Origin: Coenobita brevimanus
Taxonomy: Eukaryota > Arthropoda > Malacostraca > Decapoda > Coenobitidae
Direction: 5' to 3'
Length of the DNA: 64,000 nucleotides
NCBI GenBank assembly: GCA_032717465.1
Contig: CM064691.1
Coordinates: forward strand, 1,324,815 to 1,388,814
The notes below the pieces were generated by a model. That model was not told the origin of the DNA. It made no database searches and saw only the letters and a program-made list of their open reading frames with translations. A program made the translations under genes and the position numbers. This document shows positions 1 through 10,094 of the stretch, piece after piece. Each line of letters opens with the position of its first letter. The stretch's first letter is position 1.

Positions 1-330
1 CCGGTGAATTAAAAAAAAAAATTACACACACACACACACACACACAGAGGCAATCAAAGGAGGCAGACGTGCGACATCGGCGCTCCGTACCGAACCAACA
101 CGGCCAGTGGCATTACCTAAATTAATATCTTTGTATGAGTCAAGCTCTGTACCACGTTAGACTAAATGATTTTTCATTATTAAAAGAAAAAAAAAATAAT
201 AACAAGGTTAAACAAGACTTGTTCAAACAGAAAAGAGAACCAAGACGAAAGAATTCGCTCAGTCAGCTGAGGTTTGTTTACAGCAGCACGGGAAATGTAA
301 GTACATACTCTGTACTTTTAGTATTGCAAA

Positions 331-1306
331 ATGGATACATACTTTAGTAAAGCAAATTTGGAAAAGAAAAGGGATAAAGGCAGAAAGCAAAATGATGATT
401 TCTACCAAGAACTGGTTGAAGTGGAGACTCACAATAGACTGGTTGAACGTGTACACAAACTAGAAATGGCTTTCAAAAATGAAATTGATGAAATAAAGAA
501 GCAAATGCACTTGCAAAAGGAAGAAATAGAAAAACTAGGAAGGGAGGCCAATAAGAAAGACACAACCATCAGTGAACTAACAGTGGAAATGAGTACACTT
601 AGGAAGAAAGTGAGTGAAATGCCAAGTACAGTAGTCAATCACGAGAGTGTTATGGAAGAGTTAAAAAATGACACAGAGACAATTAGGCAAGTAAGCAGTC
701 TTATGGACCAGAGCAGTGATATTGAGGAGAAGATAACACAGGTGAATGAAGCTGTGCAAAGCTACAAAAATGATGTAGAAATCACGTATGCTGAAATGGT
801 GAAAGTAAAGAAAGACTTAGAAACAAGGGTGGAGGAAAAAAAACATTAAAAAGGAAGTGAAAAGAATAATCCAAAACAATCCAAAGTTAGTCAGAGATTC
901 AGTAGATATAAATAAATCAATAGTAATCACTGGTATAGAAGAGGAAGAAATTAAAAACAAAATCACAAGAGACATAAAGGAGATGGCAAATGTAATGAGC
1001 TTACTGAAAGAAGTATCAGAGGAAATCTGTAGTAAAGACATAGAGGAACACAAAAGGTTAAGGAAATACGAGAAAAGCAAGACAAGACCTCTAAAGGTGA
1101 CTTTCCAGAGTGTAAACACTGTGGAAGAGATATTAAAAAATGCAAAGAATCTTATGGAAAAAGAGGAGTTCAAAAATGTATGGATAAAAAGATGCCTAAC
1201 ACAAGAGGAACTGGAATTACTGAAAGAGAAAAGGGAGGAAGCAAAAACAAAAAATGAGGGAAGATCAGAAGAGGAGAAGAAGAATTTTTTTTTTTTTACA
1301 AAGTAA
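331..1306 (+). pseudogene. LINE-A ORF1 (coiled-coil RNA-binding protein), frameshifted
   Basis: ORF1 protein of the LINE, expected to coat its RNA. The first part (331-849, 172 codons) is a lysine/glutamate-rich coiled coil. After a break in an A8 run near 840 the frame continues at 857-1306 with KSIVITGIEE and later RLRKYEKSKTRPLKVTFQS, KNVWIKRCLTQEE. This second part resembles the RRM plus C-terminal domain layout of LINE ORF1 proteins (compare L1 ORF1p). A T-run near 1287 is longer than in copy 2 and shifts the end of ORF1 and its overlap with ORF2. Family assignment is by motif reading only. Confidence 0.75.
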
Positions 1307-4230
1307 TAGGGTTGCAGGTACGAAAGTAGTACACAAACAGGATGGAAGAAAAAGGAGGAAGGTAGTAAAACCATGTCATGACAAGTATATAAACAAGATG
1401 ATAAAGTTGATGTACTCAAATGTGGATGGAATGGTATTTAAATTACTAGAGATGAATGATTATGTCAGAGAAAATGAACCACAAATAATATGCCTAACTG
1501 AAACAAAATTAACACCAAGGATATCCAATGACATACTAAACTTAGAGGAATACAATATATGGAGAAGAGACAGAATTTTAAAAAAAGGAGGAGGAATTAT
1601 AATATTAACAAAGAAAAATCTAAAAGTCAATGAATTAAAACTAGATATACCATCACAAGTAGAACTGATTGCAGTAGAGATCAACACATCTGAAGGGAAA
1701 GTAATTGTAGCCAATTTGTACATGCCACCCAGATCAAACACATGGGAAAGAGACGAATATGAGGACCTGGCAGAGAGTACAATTCAGAGTATAAGATCAT
1801 TACTACATAAAATGGAAGAGAAATCGGAAAGAATTATACTAACTGGGGATTTCAATACAAATATAAATGGGAATACTCTAGATATAATTAGCCAAGAAAG
1901 CTGTTGGGACCAAAAGCTCCTGGATCTCGTGCAAGAGTTTTTCCTAACGCAACATGTGGGGGAAACCACCAGAAAAAGAGGACTCGATGTACCTTCAGTG
2001 CTAGATCTAATATTTACTAGGCAAGAAAATGATATTGACAGCTTAATATATCACCCTCCACTCGGCAAAAGCGATCATGCAGTACTAAATTATAACTTCA
2101 GGATAGCATATGACATAGTTAACAGCAATGAAAGTTACAAAAAGAGCCTAAACTATAAAAAGGGAAATTATCAAGACCTAAAGAAGTATTTCTTAGAAGT
2201 TGATTGGGAAAATGAGCTTAAAGGACAAGATTTAAATGCTGTAAATAAAAAATTCTGTGAATTTATGAAATAGGAGTCCAGAAGTGCATCCCACAGCACA
2301 AAGAAGCAGATAAGAAAATACAGAAATGGTTCAATACAGAATGTAAGAAATCAAAAGAAGGAAGAGATTTGTTGTGGAATAGATACAGAAGACACAATAG
2401 TGAAATGGCGTATAATAATTACAAACAGACAAGAAACGATTATACAAGAATAATGAGGGAAGCCCAAAAACAGTTTGAGGAGGATATAATAAATAAAAGT
2501 AGTGATCAACCAAAGCTGTTTTACAGCTATATCAGAGGCAAAACCAAAGTAAAAGATATAATACAATCCATCACGGACGAGGGAATCACTTATACACAAG
2601 AGAAAGATATTTGTGAAGCACTAAATAAGAATTTCCAATTAGTTTTTACAGAAGAAAAAAATTTTGAGAGGGACTATGTGGAACATGCATGTCCACACAT
2701 CCTACCAGATATACAAATTGCAGAAAAAGTAATACAGGAGGAGTTAAGTAAATTAGACAGAAGAAAAGCAAGTGTTCCTGATGAAATTTCATGTTGGGTG
2801 TTACAAGAATGTGCAAAGGAGTTAAGTAAACCATTATTTTTAATTTTCAAGAAATCCTTGAGTCAAGTGAAACTACCTGATATTTGGAAAAAAGCAAATA
2901 TTGTCCCCTTATTCAAGAAAGGAAATAGACAAAATCCACTCAACTACCGATCAGTATCACTGACCAGTGTTGTAAGCAAGATATTAGAAAAGCTTGGGTA
3001 AATCATCTAGAAGAACACAGTATGATAACAGAAAGACAGTTTGGTTTCAGAAAAGGAAAGTCATGTGTAACTAATCTGTTGAGCTACTATGACAGAGTAA
3101 CAAACACAATACAGGAAAGGGAAGGATGGGTGGACAGTATCTATTTAGATTTCAAGAAAGCTTTTGACACAGTACCACACCAAAGACTTTTATGGAAACT
3201 GTACCATCAAGGAGGAATTCGAGGCAAACTGTTTTGTTGGATGCAAGACTTTCTCATAAAAAGAGAAATGAGGACAGTACTAAGAGGAAACTACTCATCA
3301 TGGAAAGAAGTGATTAGTGGAGTACCACAGGGTTCAGTGCTGGCACCAATCATGTTTTTAGTGTATATAAATGATATAAACAGTAACACTGGAAATGAGA
3401 GCTATCTGAATATGTTTGCAGATGATGCAAAAATACAAAGGAGAATTACTAGCACAGACTCTTGTAGGGAGCTACAAGAATTAAATAAACTTCATGAATG
3501 GAGTAGTACATGGCAAATGGAATTCAATGTGGACAAGTGTCATGTAATCAAGTTTGGTAAAAGTGGAAAAAGACCTGATTGGGATTATAAGTTAGGAAAT
3601 AAAACCCTATACACATCAGAAAGAGAGAAAGACCTAGGTGTGATTATCAATAACAGACTATCTCCGGCTGACCACATCAGCGAGAAGGTACGGAACATGT
3701 ATACACTGCTTGCAAATATGAGAATAGCATTCACATACATAAATGAAGACATGCTAAGAAGGATAATAACATCATTCATTAGACCAACCCTGGAATATGC
3801 ATCAGTAGTCTGGAGTCCTCATCTCAAAAAGCATATAGACAAGATTGAAAAAGTTCAAAGGGCCGCTACAAGATGGATACCAAGCTTAAGGGACCTAAGC
3901 TACGAAGAAAGACTAAATAAACTGAATCTACCAACACTACAGGAGAGAAGGAAAAGAGGTGACATGATAATGCTATATAAGTGCATATCAGGAAAGGAGA
4001 AAATAGACATAAATGATTACTTAACATATGGAGAAGCATCAGCAAGAGGACACTGCAAAAAACTGCACAAGAAGAGAGGTGATAAAGACGTAAGGAAATT
4101 CAGTTTCCCAAACAGAGCAATTGATCAATGGAATGCACTACCGAATGAAATAGTGTGTGCCAAAACAATTCACAAATTTAAGGATATGTACGATAAATAT
4201 GGTCTAAGACACGGGACAGTACGAGCTTGA
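1254..4230 (+). pseudogene. LINE-A ORF2 (endonuclease-reverse transcriptase), broken
   Basis: Polyprotein with an apurinic/apyrimidinic-type endonuclease (LTETKL, LTGDFNTN, GKSDHAVLN) followed by reverse transcriptase (NIVPLFKKGNRQ, FGFRKGKSC, DFKKAFDTVPH, GVPQGSVLAP, MFADDAK). Compared with copy 2, one T is missing near 2262 (stop at 2273, frame resumes about 2280) and 13 nt are missing near 2992 between two gaaaa repeats (stop at 2999). From 3022 to 4230 the frame is open to the C-terminus, apart from a 3-nt in-frame loss near 3480. The ORF1/ORF2 overlap seen in copy 2 is obscured here by the expanded T-run. Confidence 0.88.
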
Positions 4231-4262
4231 CTCATTCCTGTAAAGATACAATTAGGTAAGAA

Positions 4263-4321
4263 CACACAGCTATCCACACACACACACACACAACTATCCA
4301 CACACCCACCAACACAACTAT

Positions 4322-4366
<45 letters not shown>

Positions 4367-4680
4367 ATATACAAACACAGTACTGTCCAAACACAGTACT
4401 ATCACACACACACACAGCAGTATCCACACATGCACACACACATACACAACTATCCACACACACAACTATGCACACACACACACACACACACATACAAAAA
4501 AAAAACAATCCACACACACATACAACTATCCACACACACATACAACTATCCACATACACAACTATCCACACACACACGTACACAACTATCCACACATAAA
4601 ACACCTCTGCCACACACGCAAAACACCACTGTCACACACACACAAAACTTCACCACGTCAGCGCGCGTCCAGTGATAAAC
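4263..4680. repeat. AC-rich minisatellite with ACAACTATCC units
   Basis: Directly follows the 3' end of LINE-A copy 1. It is a mix of (AC)n runs and repeated ACAACTATCCACAC-like units, with two CCAAACACAGTACT copies near 4390. Apparent ORFs here are translations of the repeat (THTH, VCVC) and are not genes. Confidence 0.85.
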
Positions 4681-4871
4681 TCGTGAGGCGCAGCACAAGT
4701 ACACCCTCCCGTGCCAAGTTGCACACTGAGGCTGTTGTGTTGATGCTCCCCAGTTCCCACCCCCGCCAGGCCCAGGTGGAGTGTGGCGTGGAAGGCCCGT
4801 AGAATTTTGCGTCTGGCACTGGCATTGTAGAATTAATGGCTCTCTATCACAATTTACTCCTTTACTACAAT

Positions 4872-5085
<214 letters not shown>

Positions 5086-5345
5086 CCCATTATATCTCAT
5101 GAACGGCTTGAGCTATCAACATGAAACCTTCAGGGTATCAAGATATGGACAAAATCTTGGACGAGTTCGAAAATGGGCACTCGGGGTTAAGGTCAAGGTC
5201 ACCAAAATGGCTGCCAAAGGTCAACTAGTTTTCATCGCCTGCCTTTAGCACCATTATATCTCATGAACGGCTTGAGCTATCAACATGAAACTTTCAGGAT
5301 ATCTAGATATGGCCTAAATCTTGGACTTGGCCAACAGCATATTTT
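5086..5345. repeat. Two tandem units of a 164-bp repeat, with AGGTCA-like half sites
   Basis: The string CCATTATATCTCATGAACGG starts at about 5088 and again at about 5252, each time followed by CTTGAGCTATCAACATGAAAC and a TTCAGG motif, so the unit is about 164 bp. The first unit carries AAGGTCAAGGTCACC and AAAGGTCAACT. It abuts a (GT)n array, as do similar AGGTCA-rich stretches near 23030 and 55357. About 300 bp beyond it (5346-5640) I see nothing recognisable. Confidence 0.7.
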
Positions 5346-5641
5346 GGCGGACGATTAGCATTTGGCTCCCGAATGCTTTTCTTTCATTTTATTATACCTT
5401 TTTGTCGTGTAGCGCAGTTTTTCCTGTGTAACTGCAATTCTTACGATGTTGAACCATTTACGATATGCGTCAGTATATCCCTTTGCTCTCAAGTGCCGTT
5501 TCCTGACAGGCCTTGAGCGACAGTGTTCCCCAGAGAGGTAAATAACAGTAAATAATTCAAATCAAAATCAAACGTATTCAAATCCAGTATAGGAGGAGTT
5601 CAGTTTGCATCTTACTCTTTTCGCTCAGTCTGCCCCAAACC

Positions 5642-5830
5642 TGTCTATCTATATATCTATCTATTGCCAGACGCCTTAATCCCGTAAGGGGTGGCCACAA
5701 ACAAATCGCCTCCATGTCGCCCTGTCCCTCGCCATTTCACTGCCCTGCTCCCAGCTCACACCCCCCACTCTCATATACCTCTCCACTCCATCCCTCCATC
5801 TCATCCTCGGCCTTCCCCTCCCTCAAACCC
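5642..5830 (-). mobile_element. RTE-1 3' fragment with (GATA)n tail
   Basis: On the minus strand this matches the C-terminal region and 3' end of RTE-1 (compare 9275-9888): the codons for the CGHP end, then TCTGGCAATAGATAGATAG. The tail is at the left edge (TATCTATCTATTGCCAGACG). It is 5' truncated after about 180 bp. From 5831 to 6160 I see no gene. Confidence 0.8.
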
Positions 5831-6170
5831 GAATGATATAATTGTGTGGTAGCGATGATCAGTGTTATAGACGTTGGGCAGTTCTAGTATTTAATTATAG
5901 ACGCCATACTGTATAATTAAGGTGTATGAGCCCACAGAGGTCGCATTGGCACTCGCATGGTCGGGAAAACTCTAGCATTTAAGTTCCAACCAACGTCAGA
6001 TAATTTTATGAAAGTGCATCCTAGAAGACAGGGTTGGTACGGTACACTGTTTATTTTGAATTTTGTATTTTTTTTTTTGTTAATTCGTGTATAAGTGGTG
6101 ATATGTGTAGTTCACTTTGGTAGTAAATCGGAAGGGATCGTAGTGTCTTGGTATGGAGAACTGTTATGGC

Positions 6171-6241
6171 GAGAGAGAGAGAGAGAGACCCTTTATTATT
6201 ATTATTATTATTGTTGTTGTTATTATTAGGGGAGAGAGAGA

Positions 6242-6278
<37 letters not shown>

Positions 6279-6370
6279 TATTATTATTATTGTTATTATT
6301 ATTATTGTTGTTGTTGTTATTATTATTAGGAGAGAGAGAGAGAGAGAGAGAGACCCTTTATTATTATTAT

Positions 6371-6415
<45 letters not shown>

Positions 6416-6450
6416 CTTTATTATTATTATTAGGAGAGAGAGAGAGAGAG
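6171..6450. repeat. Composite (GA)n / (TTA)n minisatellite
   Basis: At least four cycles of a compound unit: a (GA)n block, then ACCCTTTATTATTATT, then (TTA)n/(TTG)n, then AGG leading into the next (GA)n. It is a higher-order repeat built of two microsatellites. No gene is visible from 6451 to 6780. Confidence 0.9.
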
Positions 6451-6780
6451 GATTTTATCCAGCGGTAGGCCACTCTCATCACAAGCTGAGAGAAAGCGTA
6501 TATGAGTGGAAATGAATAATTGAATAAATAGGAGAAATAAAACAAAGATAATAAGGAAGTAGTGATAAATGTGATAATTTCCTGGAGCTGTTGTTATCAC
6601 CGCCAGCCTAGACAAACAGGAAGCGTGTCTCAGTACTTGCTGTTGGAATTCTGTTGATTTCCGTTACTGTTATTCTACCGTGAGAGCAACGAGACGTAGG
6701 GGCGTTTTATTAGTATTAAATTTTTGCACGTTACACCCTGATATTCCCCTGTGTGTTTATTTGTATCGTTTTAACAGTGG

Positions 6781-7031
6781 TAGTTTAACAGTTTGGCCAT
6801 ATGGAGAGGATGGAGAGACTGACGAGGAGTGAGTATGTGAGGTGGAAGGGGGGAGAAGGAGGGGGAGGCTAAGGATAAGATGGAGGAATGGAGAGGTATG
6901 TGAGAGAGGGGGGTGAGCTGGGAGCAGGGCGGTGAAATGGCGGGGGACAGGGCGACATGGAGGCGATTTGTTTGTGGCCACCCCTTACGGGATTAAGGCG
7001 TCTGGCAATAGATAGATAGATAGTTTAACAG
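6781..7031 (+). mobile_element. RTE-1 3' fragment with perfect 11-bp target duplication
   Basis: Body 6792-7020: 5'-truncated RTE-1 3' end, finishing GGCGTCTGGCAATAGATAGATAGA. It is bracketed by TAGTTTAACAG at 6781-6791 and again at 7021-7031. This defines exactly both ends of one retrotransposition event of 229 bp. Confidence 0.9.
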
Positions 7032-7119
7032 TGACGCCGTAGAGGGTATTAAATTGTAGTGTGTCAAATATATCGATAAGGATGAGGCACTGCGAAGTCT
7101 CGTACGCAACTACCTACAC

Positions 7120-7218
7120 TTATCTGTCTATTTATCTCTCTCTCTCTCTATCTATCTGTCTGTCTGTATAACTGTAGCCAGACGCTTTAATTACAGACAA
7201 AAATCACCTCCATGTCCC

Positions 7219-7278
<60 letters not shown>
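7120..7278 (-). mobile_element. Short RTE-1 3' end plus (AC)n
   Basis: (TATC)n-like tail at 7140-7170, then TAGCCAGACGCTTTAATTAC and CACCTCCATGTCCCCCTC, the reverse complement of the RTE-1 terminus. The match stops at an (AC)n array (about 7222-7278). Confidence 0.7.
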
Positions 7279-7281
<3 letters not shown>

Positions 7282-7438
7282 ACGGTATGTTATGGTTGTA
7301 AAGTCTGTTGATATTACGAGACATAAAAGCAAATCCATGGCTAAGTATAGGTGCCGCTAAGTCTTCTAAATCAGCAGCGTCAGTGATAAACGCGTCGCAC
7401 AGCTTCCTTCCTCTTCCAATTCAGTCAGTGTGGTGGGG

Positions 7439-8368
7439 GTGGGCTCTCAGTTTTAAGGAAATTTCCTTAGATTGAGAAACCTGAGGGTATATGAAGAAAT
7501 TTTTAAGGATACAGGGATTTTAAAGAAAATCTGAAGAAATTTGATGGAATTTACTTGAAATATCTGAGGATTTTTAACGATTTTTCGAGAAGAGCAGAGT
7601 AGGCGGTGGCTGAATCGGTAGAGAGGCGGCCTACAGTCCTGATGGACCCAGGTTCGAATCCCGGCTGGGGCAGGGAACAGTTTAAGGATTTGAATTTCAT
7701 AAAAAACAGACTTTCCTGATCTACCAGAAGACCCGCCAACATGTAAAAATACCCCCGCTAATACCAATACACCAGTCCTGTATGAGACAGCCCTAGCATG
7801 TATTCAATATGGACGGTGGGTGTTGGCGCGGAAGTGGTGACATGTGGAGGTGTAGGAGGACTACTGGGCCCTGGGACAGGCTACTGCCCCCGAGATATAG
7901 GCCCTGAAGCCTTTGCCGAGAGTCGGACACACACACACACACAAAAACCTAACAATCAACTGTCTTTTGAGTTTTTTTTTTTTTTTTCGGTTTATCGCAA
8001 CCACGCGTTGGCGAAAAAAAAAAAGATGATTCATTAAAAATTATTTACAATTAAGATTTATAAGTTTGGTTATTACCCTATGCATTTGGGGAATTTTTTA
8101 TTTGATTGTGAGTTATGGCAGTTATCGAATCGGACGATTTGCAGTATTTTGTATAGCGTGTATTAACTGCAAAGCTTATGAAGGTGTGGTCATTGTATTT
8201 TATTTTATGTCTGCAAGTAAAAGTGATGTTATTATATCTTTGTCTAAGAGTTTTGGCCTGCTTAATAATTGTATACGTTCGATTTACTATCTGAGGAAAT
8301 ATGATCAAATTTAGAGAAATTTTTACAGCTTTCCAAGGAAATTCCGCGAACAAGAACTGAGAGCCCTG
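7439..8368. mobile_element. Fold-back DNA element with GGGCTCTCAGTT termini
   Basis: GGGCTCTCAGTT at 7441, followed by AAGGAAATTTCC, is mirrored at the right end by GGAAATTCC and AACTGAGAGCCCTG (to 8368). CAGGGCTCTCA-like ends suggest a hAT-type nonautonomous element (inference). The target duplication cannot be read because both flanks are GGT-rich. SINE-C copy 1 is nested inside it. The interior has no coding motif I recognise. Confidence 0.45.
7597..7940 (+). mobile_element. SINE-C copy 1 (tRNA-derived)
   Basis: Carries a consensus Pol III A box TGGCTGAATCGG at 7607-7618 and a perfect B box GGTTCGAATCC at 7651-7661, followed by a 270-bp body (GGGGCAGGGAACAGTTTAAG, ACCCGCCAACATGTAAAAAT) and the end GAGTCGGACACACAC. 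Two more copies are at 27575-27838 and 57496-57835. The repeat count and the tRNA-like head make this a SINE rather than a tRNA gene. Confidence 0.85.
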
Positions 8369-8509
8369 TGGTGGTGGTGTGGTGAAAGCGGATCAGTGTG
8401 GCGCGTCACTCCGTAATGGATGTTTGTACTGTCCGTGGTTTCAATAACGCGGCGGTATTTGGAGAAAGACTTGTGGAATTTGAATGTATACAGCGATATA
8501 GCCCTTTTA

Positions 8510-8528
8510 ACACACACACACACACACA

Positions 8529-8581
<53 letters not shown>
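8510..8581. repeat. (AC)n upstream of LINE-A copy 3
   Basis: AC array with one TC interruption near 8530. It forms the 5' flank of the LINE-A stub. Confidence 0.95.
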
Positions 8582-8585
<4 letters not shown>

Positions 8586-8778
8586 TAAAAAGAGAGGCGA
8601 TAAAGACGTAAGGAAATTCAGTTCCCCAAATAGAGGAATTGATCAGTGGAATGCACTAGCGAACGAAATAGTGTGTGCCAAAACAATTCACAAATTTAAG
8701 GATATGTACGATAAATATGGTTTAATACACGGGACAGTACGAGCTTGACTCATTCCTGTAAAGATACAATTAGGTAAG

Positions 8779-8780
<2 letters not shown>
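8582..8780 (+). mobile_element. LINE-A copy 3: 5'-truncated 3' stub
   Basis: Last about 195 bp of LINE-A: the end of ORF2 (DKDVRKFSSPNRGIDQWNA ... GTVRA, stop at 8748) and the same 3' end, ATTAGGTAAGAAC. It is enclosed by (AC)n on both sides (8510-8581 and 8779-8843). Confidence 0.92.

Positions 8781-8843
<63 letters not shown>
8779..8843. repeat. (AC)n downstream of LINE-A copy 3
   Basis: Pure AC array that begins within the element's terminal AAGAACAC. Confidence 0.95.
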
Positions 8844-8844
<1 letters not shown>

Positions 8845-9274
8845 ATATATATCGGTAGATCTATACGGTTTGTTACATTATGGTTGTTCTACAGAGACAA
8901 AGATCGCCTAATATTTCCCCATTTTATCACCTTTCCTTTGCGCTTTCTTACACTTCCGAATTTCGGAGAGGCTTGGTATGTTTGTGTGCCCCAACATGTG
9001 TAACTACGTGTGCAGGCAGGAAATAGACAGAACTGCCTTACATTATGAAACAGACGCAGTGAAACAGTACACGAACCTTTGACCCAAGTGTTGTGTAAAT
9101 TATGATATTGATCAGTGTCTAGATTGAAATATCGCACACTCCAGTATTTCGTATTCACAGGTTTTTAAGTATGCCATATTACGCTGAGTATGAGTGACAT
9201 TTATTAGATTCGTGTTGTTGAAAGATTTATATAAACCATCGCTACACCTTCTTCACACCCATTTTCACAGAGTA

Positions 9275-9888
9275 CGTTTAAGTACTTGGGTAGTGTGATG
9301 AGTAAGGATGGAGGTTTGCAGGGTGAAGTGCTTGAAAGGGTACAGCAGGGAAGAAAGGTTGCTGGTTCTTTGAAAACAGTGATAAGAAACAGGGAAGTGA
9401 GCATGGAAGTGAAAAAGCTACTACATGACAGTATTGTGATACCAACTCTAACGTATGGAAGTGAAGCTTGGACGTTGTTGGAAGGACACAAGTCAAGAGT
9501 GAGAGCAGTGGAAATGAGTTATTTAAGAGGAGCCTGTGGAGTCACATGAAGAGACAGGCTGACGAATGAGGATATAAAGGAGCGTTGTGGTGTGGATGTG
9601 GATGTGCTAGGAAGCGTTATGAGGAACACACTGAGGTGGTTTGGCCGTGTGGAGAGGATGGAGGGTGAAAGACTGACGAAGAGAGTATATGTGAGTGAGA
9701 TGGAGGGGGGAAGAGGGAGGGGGAGGCCGAGGATGAGATGGAGGGATGGGGTGGAGAGGTATATGAGAGAGGGGGGTGTGAGTTTGGAGCAGGGCAGTGA
9801 AACGGCGGGGGACAGGGCGACTTGGAGGCGATTTGTTTGTGGCCACCCCAAACGGGATTGAGGGGTCTGGCAATAGATAGATAGATAG
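9275..9888 (+). mobile_element. RTE-1: C-terminal reverse transcriptase region and (GATA)n tail
   Basis: Reads FKYLGSVMSKDGG, GRKVAGSLKTVIRNREVS, LHDSIVIPTLTYGSEAWTL, EMSYLRGACGVT, a TGA at about 9547, [37 protein letters not shown] and [11 protein letters not shown]. This is the typical C-terminal tail of RTE-clade endonuclease-reverse transcriptases. It ends GGGTCTGGCAATAGATAGATAGATAG. 5' truncated and interrupted by at least one stop. It ends 75 bp upstream of the first exon of the plus-strand gene. Confidence 0.85.
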
Positions 9889-9962
9889 ACATTATCCTTC
9901 CCCTCTCTGTCTACCTATCAGTCTGTCTGTCTCAGTAACACCAGATGCTTTTTTATTTCCAG

Positions 9963-10094
9963 CTGAGAAAAATCGTTATAGTCTGCAGGGAAGGGAAACT
10001 CCGATATTTGAACGAGACATGGAGGCGGGAAAGAGGAAGGCTGTGGTGACTGTTTTGCTGTTACTGATGACGTCACGGCAAATTCAAACCCAAC
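9963..10094 (+). CDS. Secreted-protein gene exon 1 (start codon at 10019, signal peptide)
   Basis: Acceptor CTTTTTTATTTCCAG ends at 9962 and donor CAAC/GTAAGTTAT begins at 10095. ATG at 10019 is in good context (GAC ATG G) and is followed by 25 codons rich in Lys/Arg and then Val/Leu, a plausible signal peptide. The frame is also open upstream of the ATG to 9965, so an upstream coding exon cannot be excluded; the hydrophobic start favours 10019. The acceptor implies an upstream, probably 5'-UTR, exon that I cannot place. Confidence 0.55.

Larger units (their letters stand above)
47..4262 (+). mobile_element. LINE-A copy 1: near full-length non-LTR retrotransposon
   Basis: Two-ORF LINE of the CR1/L2/jockey type. 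It starts directly after an (AC)n run at 24-46, has a 5' leader of about 280 bp, ORF1 (from 331), ORF2 (to 4230) and a very short 3' UTR ending in ATTAGGTAAGAAC before another AC-rich tract. A second, very similar copy lies at 23121-26321, which gives the reading frames against which the breaks here can be seen. Short 3' terminal repeats rather than poly(A) fit CR1/L2-like elements. The copy is inactive: ORF1 has an A-run frameshift and ORF2 has at least two frameshifts. Confidence 0.88.

Noticed and set aside
7597..7680. A tRNA gene
   Set aside because: A and B boxes are perfect, but the sequence recurs at 57496 with the same 270-bp downstream body, so it is the head of a SINE.
9517..9892. 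Minus-strand Pro/Ser/His-rich ORFs in RTE-1 copies
   Set aside because: Shadows of the Gly/Arg-rich C-terminal coding region of RTE-1 on the opposite strand; they recur at each RTE-1 copy.
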